64,000 bases of DNA. Origin: Flavobacteriales bacterium. Its GTDB lineage: Bacteria; Bacteroidota; Bacteroidia; Flavobacteriales_C; GCA-002722245. The stretch spans positions 62,001-126,000 of the forward strand of contig PBLA01000027.1 in the NCBI GenBank assembly GCA_002722245.1, written 5' to 3'. Below the pieces are notes generated by a model that was not told the DNA's origin, ran no database searches, and saw only the letters and a program-made list of their open reading frames with translations. Of this stretch, positions 33,774-41,236 are shown one piece after another; the first letter of the stretch is position 1; each line of letters starts with the position of its first letter. Both the position numbers and the translations under genes were made by a program.

Positions 33774-35327
33774 ATGGATATGATTAAAATTTTATGGGCA
33801 GATGATGAAATTGAATTATTGAAGCCACATATTCTATTTTTAGAAAGAAAAAACTACAGTGTGAAACCTGTAAAAAGTGGAGACGAGGCGATTGAAGAGG
33901 TCGCTAAATCACATTTTGATGTGGTGTTTTTGGATGAAAATATGCCTGGTGTATCAGGGTTAGATGCGTTGTTGGAGATTAAAAAGCTGAAAAAGAGCCT
34001 TCCAGTCGTTATGATTACTAAAAGTGAAGAGGAGCATATTATGGAAGAAGCAATTGGAGGTGAAATTTCTGATTATCTTATAAAGCCTGTTAATCCGAAT
34101 CAGATCTTACTTTCTTTGAAAAAAATTCTTGATAATTCGCGATTAATTAGTGAAAAATCTACGCTTGATTATCAAAAGGAATTTCGTCAAATTAGCATGG
34201 AGCTTTCAGATAGGCTAGATGCTAAGGATTGGATAAATATTCAAAAAAAACTGGTGTATTGGGATTTAAAGCTTGCTCAGGGAGAGGAGTCAGGTATGGG
34301 GGAGATACTTCATGCACAAAGGCAGGAGGCCAACCAGTCTTTCTGTAAATATGTTGAACGAAACTATGTGGAATGGTTGAACAATCCAGATGAAGACACT
34401 CCAATTTTATCCCACACTTTATTGGAAAAGAAATTAATCCCTGAATTGTCAGAATCTCCAACATTTCTCATTGTTTTGGATTGTCTTCGTTATGATCAGT
34501 GGCGAACACTTCAATCCGAATTTTCTAAACATTTTTTAATTGAAGAGGACGAATGTTACTTTTCTATTTTACCTACTGCAACACAATTTGCAAGAAACGC
34601 ACTTTTTGCGGGACTTATGCCTTCAGAAATTCAAAGACAATTTCCTCAATATTGGATCGATGAGGATGAAGAGGAAAAAAAGAATGACCATGAAGAGGAA
34701 CTCCTTCGTGCTTTGTTAAAGAGGAATGGTAAGAATGAGTTAAAAATAACCTACAATAAAATAACTAATTTACACGGAGCACGTAGATTACTGGATAGAT
34801 TTCATGAATTGAAACAGAATGATTTAAATGTGATTGTGTACAATTTTGTAGACACTCTTTCTCATGCACGAACAGATTTTAAAGTGATGAGGGAACTTGC
34901 TGAGGATGAAAAAGGGTACAGAAGTATTACGAAGTCATGGTTTGAAAATTCACCATTATTAGAGATGTTGAAGCAATTAAAAGGATCAGGAGCAAAAGTG
35001 GTATTAACTACCGATCACGGATCAGTTTTGGTGGATCAACCACGAAAAGTTATGGGAGATAAAAACATCAGTACTAACCTTCGTTATAAAGCGGGTAGAA
35101 ATATGAACTATGTGCATAAAGAGGTGTATGAAGTAGATGATCCAGCGGATGTTTTTTTACCGAAATTAAACATAAGTACACGTTATATTTTTGCAAGAAA
35201 CAACGATTTTTTTGCTTACCCGAATAACTACAATCATTACGTTAAACATTACAGGAATACATTACAACATGGAGGTATAAGTATGGAAGAAATGATTGTT
35301 CCAATTGTTATTATGAAAAGTAAATAG
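33774..35327 (+). CDS. porX: PorX: response regulator with PglZ phosphodiesterase domain
   Basis: 517 residues. The receiver domain (about 1-125) has the acidic pair Asp10/Asp11 (WADDE), the phosphoacceptor Asp54 (VVFLDENMPG), Thr82 (MITKSEE) and Lys103 (DYLIKP). After a helical linker comes a PglZ/alkaline-phosphatase-like domain (about 220-510): LIVLDCLRYDQW, ILPTATQFARNALFAG, YNFVDTLSHARTDF and VVLTTDHGSV. This architecture is PorX, which with kinase PorY controls type IX secretion genes and hydrolyses oligonucleotide signals. An ATG two codons later is an equally good start. porY is not in the window. tsaE starts right after its stop. Confidence 0.95.
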   Translation: MDMIKILWADDEIELLKPHILFLERKNYSVKPVKSGDEAIEEVAKSHFDVVFLDENMPGVSGLDALLEIKKLKKSLPVVMITKSEEEHIMEEAIGGEISDYLIKPVNPNQILLSLKKILDNSRLISEKSTLDYQKEFRQISMELSDRLDAKDWINIQKKLVYWDLKLAQGEESGMGEILHAQRQEANQSFCKYVERNYVEWLNNPDEDTPILSHTLLEKKLIPELSESPTFLIVLDCLRYDQWRTLQSEFSKHFLIEEDECYFSILPTATQFARNALFAGLMPSEIQRQFPQYWIDEDEEEKKNDHEEELLRALLKRNGKNELKITYNKITNLHGARRLLDRFHELKQNDLNVIVYNFVDTLSHARTDFKVMRELAEDEKGYRSITKSWFENSPLLEMLKQLKGSGAKVVLTTDHGSVLVDQPRKVMGDKNISTNLRYKAGRNMNYVHKEVYEVDDPADVFLPKLNISTRYIFARNNDFFAYPNNYNHYVKHYRNTLQHGGISMEEMIVPIVIMKSK

Positions 35328-35741
35328 ATGAAGTTGACAGCTGATAAATTGGAAGAGATCCCTAGTGTTGCCCAATCTTTGTTGGAAACTACTCATGATA
35401 GGAGAATTATTTTATTTGATGGGAAAATGGGTGTAGGAAAAACTACTTTGATAAAAGAAATTTGTTTAAAATTAGGTGTAGAAGAAAATGTGAGTAGCCC
35501 TACTTTTGGGATTGTTAATCATTATATAGGCAAACAATCTGATGTTTATCATTTTGATGCGTATCGATTAGAGAATGAAAATGAGGCGCTTGATATTGGG
35601 TTTGAGGAGTATTTATATTCTGGTCATTGGTGTTTTATTGAGTGGCCTGAAAAAGTTGAAAATTTATTACCTTCTTCTCATGAGATCATGCATGTGCTAA
35701 TAGAAGACACCGACGGAAAAAGAACCTATACGTTTACATAA
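35328..35741 (+). CDS. tsaE: tRNA threonylcarbamoyladenosine ATPase TsaE
   Basis: 137 residues. P-loop FDGKMGVGKTTLIKEIC (about 28-44), the switch-like VSSPTFGIVNHY, and the VYHFDAYRLENENEALDIGFEEYL and CFIEWPEKVENLLP segments typical of TsaE/YjeE. It works with TsaB and TsaD to make t6A37 in tRNAs reading ANN codons. The ATG follows the porX stop directly and the ald gene begins three bases after its stop, so porX-tsaE-ald form one transcript, a common order in Bacteroidota. Confidence 0.95.
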   Translation: MKLTADKLEEIPSVAQSLLETTHDRRIILFDGKMGVGKTTLIKEICLKLGVEENVSSPTFGIVNHYIGKQSDVYHFDAYRLENENEALDIGFEEYLYSGHWCFIEWPEKVENLLPSSHEIMHVLIEDTDGKRTYTFT

Positions 35742-35744
35742 TTT

Positions 35745-36965
35745 ATGAAGTCATCAGATTTAATAAAGCATCTAACGGAAAGTGGCTTAATGCCTCAAGA
35801 GGAAATGCTTGAAGTAGCTCGAGGAGAGCAGAGTTTATTTATTGGAATACCAAAAGAAACAGCTTTACAGGAAAATAGAGTTCCTTTGGTGCCTGATAGT
35901 GTGGGGTTATTAGTCAATAACGGGCATCGAGTGATTGTTGAATCTAACGCTGGTGCAGCAGCAAATTTCACAGATAAAGATTACAGCGAAGCTGGAGCTG
36001 AGATTGTTTATGAGGCAAAGCAAGCCTACAAAGCGAATATAATCATCAAGGTTGCTCCTCCTACGTTGGATGAAATATCGATGTTGGATGTTGCTCAAAA
36101 ACAGGTGTTGTTTTCTGCACTACAACTCACTGCTCAGCCCAAGGATTGTATTCAGGCTTTGATGAAAAAGAAAGTTACTGGAATTGCGTATGATTTTATC
36201 AAAGATCGAGAAGGTTTGTATCCAATTGTTCGTAGTATGAGTGAAATTGCTGGAAATACCTCGATCCTGATTGCGGCTGAATTGTTAAGTAATGCCAATG
36301 GAGGTCATGGCGTAATGATGGGGGGTATTCCTGGAGTAAAGCCCACAGAGGTTGTGATTTTAGGAGCAGGAGGAGTAGGGGAGTTTGCTGCAAGAAGTGC
36401 CTTGGGATTGGGTGCAAATGTGAAAATTTTTGATGATGAATCACATCGACTAAGAAGAACGCTAAATAATCTAGGACAGCGCGTGTACTCATCTATTTTA
36501 CAACCAAAAATACTTAAGAAAGTCCTTAAGAATGCTGATGTTGTAATTGGGGCATTACGGCCTAAAAACGGAAGAACTCCTTGTGTTGTGACAGAAGAAA
36601 TGGTCTCCGAAATGAAATTTGGTTCTGTAATTATTGATGTGAGTATTGATACAGGAGGGTGCTTTGAAACGTCACAAGTCAAGTCGCTAGAAGATCCTAT
36701 TTATAAACAATATGGAGTCACCCATTATTGTGTCCCAAATATTGCATCTCGTGTAAGCAGAACAGCTTCTTATGCGTTAAGTAATGTGTTTACTCCTCTT
36801 TTACTTGATATAGGAGAAGGTGGTGGTCTTCAAAAAATGATGCATACACAATGTGGGATAAAGCATGGTGTTTATATGTATAAAGGGATTTTAACCAGTA
36901 AAGTCTTGGGTGAAACATTTAATCTGCCATACAAAGATTTAGATCTTCTAATGATGGCGATTTAA
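35745..36965 (+). CDS. ald: Alanine dehydrogenase
   Basis: 406 residues. It catalyses NAD-dependent interconversion of L-alanine and pyruvate plus ammonia. It shows the AlaDH/PNT N-terminal signature IGIPKETALQENRVPLVPDSV, the catalytic Lys region ANIIIKVAPP, and the NAD-binding fold VVILGAGGVGEFAARSALGLGANVKIFDD. An N-terminal extension of about 30 residues (SSDLIKHLTESGLMPQEEM) precedes the catalytic domain, as in other Bacteroidota members, which makes it longer than the 370-residue Bacillus type. A weak terminator hairpin follows at 36988. Confidence 0.92.
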   Translation: MKSSDLIKHLTESGLMPQEEMLEVARGEQSLFIGIPKETALQENRVPLVPDSVGLLVNNGHRVIVESNAGAAANFTDKDYSEAGAEIVYEAKQAYKANIIIKVAPPTLDEISMLDVAQKQVLFSALQLTAQPKDCIQALMKKKVTGIAYDFIKDREGLYPIVRSMSEIAGNTSILIAAELLSNANGGHGVMMGGIPGVKPTEVVILGAGGVGEFAARSALGLGANVKIFDDESHRLRRTLNNLGQRVYSSILQPKILKKVLKNADVVIGALRPKNGRTPCVVTEEMVSEMKFGSVIIDVSIDTGGCFETSQVKSLEDPIYKQYGVTHYCVPNIASRVSRTASYALSNVFTPLLLDIGEGGGLQKMMHTQCGIKHGVYMYKGILTSKVLGETFNLPYKDLDLLMMAI

Positions 36966-36987
36966 TGATTGAATACACGCTTAAACC

Positions 36988-37007
36988 AAGCAGGTGATCT
37001 GCTTTTT
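36988..37007 (+). terminator. Terminator after ald
   Basis: AAGCAG (36988-36993) and CTGCTT (36999-37004) enclose a 5-base loop and lead into a short T-run. It lies 23 bases after the ald stop. The stem is short. Confidence 0.5.
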
Positions 37008-37059
37008 AAGACGATTTAAAAAAGTATGGGGAAGGACGACTGCCAATGAAAGTAATGAT

Positions 37060-38076
37060 TTACTTCAATTCAATCTTTTTAAATTTATCAATGATTTGAT
37101 TAAATCCCTCCGGTAAATCTGATTCGAAGAACTTTATTTCTTTAGTGGTGGGATGCTCAAAACTTAGGCTTTTTGCATGAAGGGCCTGACCAGGGATTAA
37201 ATTAAAGCAGTTTTGTATAAATCGTCTATAGGAAGCAGAATTTTGTCCTTTTAGTATTTTCTCTCCTCCGTATTCCGGATCATTGAATAATGGATGACCA
37301 ATTGATTTCATATGAATTCGAATTTGATGTGTACGACCAGTTTCAAGCTTACATTCAACGAGTGTAACATATCCTAATCTTTGGATGACTTTATAGTTTG
37401 TAATCGCATGTTTTCCTATTTCACCCTCAAATTCAAAGGTGTCCATTACTTTTCTGTTTTTTACGCTTCGAGCAAGATTTGTTTTTATTGTTCCCTCATC
37501 TTGTTTAACATTTCCCCAAACCAGAGCTACATACTTTCTATTTATTGTTCTGTCAAAAAATTGTTTGGCTAATTTTATCATTGCTGCATCTGTTTTAGCA
37601 ATAACTAAGAGTCCAGAGGTGTTTTTGTCAATGCGATGAACTAATCCTGGCCGGTGATTTAACTCCGGACTTGTTGGGAGTTGGCCAAAGTGAAAAATTA
37701 AGGCGTTAATTAATGTGTCCTTATAGTTCCCATAACCCGGGTGAACAACTTGACCGGCTATTTTATTGACAATAATTAAATCATCGTCTTCATAGATGAC
37801 ATTAATAGGTATGTCTTGAGGAATTAAATCGAGAATCTTAGGTTCTTCAGGCACAACCATTTGAATAACATCGGAAGGTTTTACCTTATAATTTGATTTA
37901 ACAGGTTGTGAATTAACGAGAATATTACCTGATTTAGCGGCCTCTTGAATTTTATTACGAGAGGTGTTTTCCAAACGGTCAAGTAAGAATTTATCAATTC
38001 TTAAGGGTTTTTGTCCTGGATCAGCAATGACTTTGAATACCTCAAATAATTCTTTCTCGTCTAATTCCTCTTCCAT
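37060..38076 (-). CDS. rluD: RluA/RluD-family 23S rRNA pseudouridine synthase
   Basis: 338 residues. An S4 RNA-binding domain (about 18-75, RIDKFLLDRLENTSRNKIQEAAKSGNILVN) precedes the RluA catalytic domain, with VIYEDDDLIIVNKIAGQVVHPG, the active-site motif HRIDKNTSGLLV (catalytic Asp) and ETGRTHQIRIHMKSIGHPLFND. It isomerises uridines in 23S rRNA, most likely in helix 69 as RluD does, although the sub-type is inferred. It begins three bases after the PASTA gene ends, so both are on one transcript. Confidence 0.9.
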   Translation of the reverse strand: MEEELDEKELFEVFKVIADPGQKPLRIDKFLLDRLENTSRNKIQEAAKSGNILVNSQPVKSNYKVKPSDVIQMVVPEEPKILDLIPQDIPINVIYEDDDLIIVNKIAGQVVHPGYGNYKDTLINALIFHFGQLPTSPELNHRPGLVHRIDKNTSGLLVIAKTDAAMIKLAKQFFDRTINRKYVALVWGNVKQDEGTIKTNLARSVKNRKVMDTFEFEGEIGKHAITNYKVIQRLGYVTLVECKLETGRTHQIRIHMKSIGHPLFNDPEYGGEKILKGQNSASYRRFIQNCFNLIPGQALHAKSLSFEHPTTKEIKFFESDLPEGFNQIIDKFKKIELK

Positions 38077-38079
38077 GAA

Positions 38080-38889
38080 TTATTTACAATCGGTATTGAT
38101 TTTCAAGGTTGTGTCGCAGGAATAAAAAATGGATACTTCTTTTCCAATTTTTATATCATCACCACAGGCAGGTCGCTGTAGCGTAATTCGCGCTAAACTC
38201 GAATCGATTCCTTCCACACATGCACCGTCCCCTGATTCCATTACAGATACATTTAGTAATCTTTTTTTAAGGGTGTGTACGGCCTCCTTAAGTGGTAATC
38301 CTAATACTTTAGGTGTTCGTATTTTTTCTCCTCCGTCATGTCCTACAACAAGCCATATTTTAGATCCAGCTTTAAGTTTATCGCCATCTTTTAGGGTTCT
38401 TCCTTTTGTGTCTTTAAATCCCAGAACGATATTATCATAATCATGAGGAACAAGAATTGTAGAATCATGTTCAATATCAATACTTGAGATATACTCTAAT
38501 GCCTCTCTTGCTGTAGATGTTCCCTTAACAATACTGCCAATGGAGAGTTTTATCATTTTATCGGACCGAGCATTAATTGTTAAATAGATTTTTCTTCCAT
38601 CTTTTACAGAATCTCCTGGTTCTGGTTTTTGGTCAACAACAATTCCTTTGGGTAATTTTCTTTCCCAAACAGAATCCATAATTTCATAACGAAAACCTTT
38701 GTTTACCAAGTTAGTGTCAATATCAGTGATTTTTTTATTCACCACGTTAGGCACGGCTACTTTTTCTCCATGTTTGGTAAGTCCATCGAGGTAATTGTCC
38801 AAAATAAATAACCCGATTACAAGAAGCAATAGCGCGATAAGAAGGTTGATAAAGAAAGCTTTGGAAAAGAAAAATTTGATGAATTTCAT
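38080..38889 (-). CDS. Membrane-anchored PASTA-domain protein
   Basis: 269 residues: a short cytosolic N-terminus, a membrane helix (about 12-30), and three consecutive PASTA-like units in the periplasm (about 42-108, 112-180, 190-262), recognisable by VPNVVNKKITDIDTNLVNKGFRYEI, PEPGDSVKDG and TPKVLGLPLKEAVHTLKKRLLNVSV. PASTA domains bind peptidoglycan fragments in Ser/Thr kinases and penicillin-binding proteins. Here there is no kinase or transpeptidase domain. Two cysteines in the last unit (DGACVEG, RPACGDD) may form a disulfide. A cell-wall role is inferred. It sits just upstream of rluD. Confidence 0.85.
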   Translation of the reverse strand: MKFIKFFFSKAFFINLLIALLLLVIGLFILDNYLDGLTKHGEKVAVPNVVNKKITDIDTNLVNKGFRYEIMDSVWERKLPKGIVVDQKPEPGDSVKDGRKIYLTINARSDKMIKLSIGSIVKGTSTAREALEYISSIDIEHDSTILVPHDYDNIVLGFKDTKGRTLKDGDKLKAGSKIWLVVGHDGGEKIRTPKVLGLPLKEAVHTLKKRLLNVSVMESGDGACVEGIDSSLARITLQRPACGDDIKIGKEVSIFYSCDTTLKINTDCK

Positions 38890-38966
38890 AGGACTAATTT
38901 AACAACTAACACCTTTTTCAAAAAGTAGATTTATTATTTGTTGTAAATTCAGATTATTTGCAAAGG

Positions 38967-38991
38967 AAAAGCCACTTGTATGGGGGCTTTT
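38967..38991 (-). terminator. Terminator after the calcium-motif protein gene
   Basis: AAAAGCC (38967-38973) pairs with GGCTTTT (38985-38991). On the minus strand the hairpin lies 17 bases beyond the stop of the 39008 gene and ends in TTTT. It separates that gene from the PASTA-rluD unit. Confidence 0.5.
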
Positions 38992-39007
38992 GCTCCGTTT
39001 TTTGAAC

Positions 39008-40384
39008 TTACTGATCAAAGTAATAATCAATTAATTTATGAAGGTCACCCAATCTTAGATCTAATTTACCATCGAAATAATTATCTATACTTTGGTAAAT
39101 CTCTTTTGAATTTATTTCACCATCTCCATTAAGATCACAAATTTTCTTTATTTCTTCAATGGGTCTTTTACTAGGAGTTACTTTAGAATTAATTAGTTTT
39201 CTGTCAGCTTTACCACTATTAATAATTTGATATTCTGCATCTGTTTCATCTCCTTGACACATACTTGGATAATATTGACACAATTCTTGGCGCAAGGTGA
39301 AATTCGTCGTGTCTAAGGCAGCTTCAGCAACAAGGCTATCAGGAATACCAACGCCATTAGAATCTATTTTTGCTACTTCTTTTTTAGTTTTTATTTCATC
39401 ATCCATATAATCAGGTATACCATCTTCGTCGCTATCTTTTGGGCAACCATGGCGATCCACTTCAATACCTTCTTCCGTATCGTTACACTTGTCATCAATA
39501 TCTAAAACACCATCAGCATCACTATCGGCTTTGAGTAGAGATACAAAATCGATATCATCAAATTGGTTGGAGGATTCTTCTTTAGAAACATATCCTGAAG
39601 GATTAAAAATTAAACTTATAGAGGAGTTCATGTAAACATCATTCGCTTCTCCACCTATATGACCATCCAGGAAATCAGTATTTGTAAAAGAAACTGTTTG
39701 CATCAGTTGAGCTTGAAGATATGATGTGATGTGAAAATTAAAACCGGCACCTACTACATAACCTAATGCTGTTTTTTGTTCCCCATTTGGAACAGCAATT
39801 GTTGTTTCGTAATCGTAGTCTCTCTGAAGAGTAGGGGTTGTTAAAGGGTTTCCAGTTGATTGAGCTTCATCTCTGATTGTTCCATCGGTCCAATAATAGT
39901 AGGTAGCGCCATTTTCATCTAATAAATCCGTTTTAGGATCAAAGCTTAAATAATTAACTCCAAAAGATAAAAAAGGGTCTATTGGGTATTTTTCTGCAAG
40001 CATGTAACCATTAGCAAAATGAAAGTTGCCACTTATTCCTCCCGATAAAATAGTGGTATAGAAGTTATCATTATCACCTCCATTTTTTTCGTTTTTGACT
40101 AAAGATCCATAACCAACATTAATACCAAGACCTAAAACACTTTTTATTTTGTATTCTAAACCACCTCTTAGAGAAGTTTGAAAATTTTCGGTAGTTCCTA
40201 AATTCTTTATTAATCCAACGTCACCCCTGTAATTGTATAAACCAATTCCCATGTTATAGGTAAGCGGGATATGTTTTTTAGGTGCTTTGTCCTCCACATT
40301 AGATGTGTCAGTTGACTCTTGTGCGATTCCTTTTTTTATTCCAAAAAGCAAACAAACAAGAAAGATTATGTGTAAAAATTTCAT
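39008..40384 (-). CDS. Outer-membrane beta-barrel-like protein with thrombospondin-3 and EF-hand repeats
   Basis: 458 residues. A signal peptide (1-21) is followed by a beta-rich domain (about 40-262) with alternating hydrophobic strands resembling an outer-membrane barrel. Then come calcium-binding thrombospondin type 3 repeats (about 286-330: DSDADGVLDIDD, DSDEDGIPDYMDD) with the paired cysteines Cys300 and Cys314. The C-terminus (417-458) holds a canonical EF-hand loop, DLNGDGEINSKE, and a second degenerate copy, together dockerin-like. The OmpA peptidoglycan-binding domain usual after such repeats is absent. The function is unknown; a structural or adhesive surface role is possible. Confidence 0.7.
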   Translation of the reverse strand: MKFLHIIFLVCLLFGIKKGIAQESTDTSNVEDKAPKKHIPLTYNMGIGLYNYRGDVGLIKNLGTTENFQTSLRGGLEYKIKSVLGLGINVGYGSLVKNEKNGGDNDNFYTTILSGGISGNFHFANGYMLAEKYPIDPFLSFGVNYLSFDPKTDLLDENGATYYYWTDGTIRDEAQSTGNPLTTPTLQRDYDYETTIAVPNGEQKTALGYVVGAGFNFHITSYLQAQLMQTVSFTNTDFLDGHIGGEANDVYMNSSISLIFNPSGYVSKEESSNQFDDIDFVSLLKADSDADGVLDIDDKCNDTEEGIEVDRHGCPKDSDEDGIPDYMDDEIKTKKEVAKIDSNGVGIPDSLVAEAALDTTNFTLRQELCQYYPSMCQGDETDAEYQIINSGKADRKLINSKVTPSKRPIEEIKKICDLNGDGEINSKEIYQSIDNYFDGKLDLRLGDLHKLIDYYFDQ

Positions 40385-40462
40385 TCCCTAAATTTTGGTA
40401 CTAATTGACTAATTTATAGAAAATTAGTCAGACATGGGTAGTAATTTACTAATAATTACAAG

Positions 40463-41170
40463 TTAAAAGTTCGGTTTAAGGGTGTATTTGGAATAGAAGT
40501 CATTAATGATTTTAAGGGCTTCGTCTGATGTGTCAACAACATGGAAGAGGTTCAAATCTTTTTCGGAAATTTTACCATTTTTCAATAAAGAGTTTTTAAT
40601 CCAGTCAACCATACCTCCCCAAAATTCTGTTCCTACAAGGACAATGGGGAACATCCCTATTTTACTGGTTTGAATTAATGTTATGGCCTCAAATAATTCA
40701 TCAAGTGTTCCAAAACCTCCCGGTAAGACAACAAAGCCTTGAGCGTATTTTACGAACATAACCTTTCTGACAAAGAAAAAATCGAAGTCAATTTTCTTAT
40801 CTCGGTCGATATATTTATTGTGGAATTCCTCAAAGGGCAATGATATATTTAAGCCTACAGATTTTCCTCCTCCTCGATTTGCTCCTTTGTTTGCTGCCTC
40901 CATTATTCCTGGGCCGCCACCAGTAATTACTCCATATCCATGTTGCGTGATTTTATATGCTAAATCTTCTGCTAGTATGTAAAAATGATCGTCCTCTTTA
41001 GTTCTTGCAGAACCAAAAATGGATACACAAGGTCCAATTCGACCTAGTTTTTCAAAAGCATCAACAAATTCGGATAGGACTTTAAAAATAACCCATGAGT
41101 CGTTGGTTTTTATTTCATTCCAATTTTTTTCGGAAAATGCTTCAATTATTTTTTTTTCCTGATCTTTCAT
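40463..41170 (-). CDS. TIGR00730/LOG-family Rossmann protein
   Basis: 235 residues. It contains the lysine-decarboxylase-like or LOG fold: VSIFGSART, YGVITGGGPGIMEAANKGA and FVVLPGGFGTLDELFEA, which form the nucleotide-binding and catalytic loops. LOG proteins cleave cytokinin-type or purine nucleoside monophosphates to free base and ribose phosphate. The bacterial role is probably nucleotide salvage or quality control. It is downstream of uvrA with a gap of 66 bases. Confidence 0.88.
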   Translation of the reverse strand: MKDQEKKIIEAFSEKNWNEIKTNDSWVIFKVLSEFVDAFEKLGRIGPCVSIFGSARTKEDDHFYILAEDLAYKITQHGYGVITGGGPGIMEAANKGANRGGGKSVGLNISLPFEEFHNKYIDRDKKIDFDFFFVRKVMFVKYAQGFVVLPGGFGTLDELFEAITLIQTSKIGMFPIVLVGTEFWGGMVDWIKNSLLKNGKISEKDLNLFHVVDTSDEALKIINDFYSKYTLKPNF

Positions 41171-41236
41171 GTGAACGTGTGATTAGCGGTGAGAAAAAAG
41201 CCTAAGTAAATAGTTTACTAGAATTCGTTTAAAAAG

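Noticed and set aside
33774-35327. PglZ domain as a sign of a BREX or Pgl phage-defence system
   Set aside because: The PglZ domain is fused to an N-terminal receiver domain, which is the PorX architecture, and no brx/pgl genes lie nearby.
36305-36682. 125-codon frame opposite ald
   Set aside because: It is antisense to the conserved NAD-binding domain of alanine dehydrogenase and has no features of its own.
41205-41219. Inverted repeat AGTAAA-TAG-TTTACT between uvrA and the LOG gene
   Set aside because: It is short and AT-rich, has no T-run, and is expected by chance in DNA of this composition. It does not resemble the known LexA boxes well enough to call.
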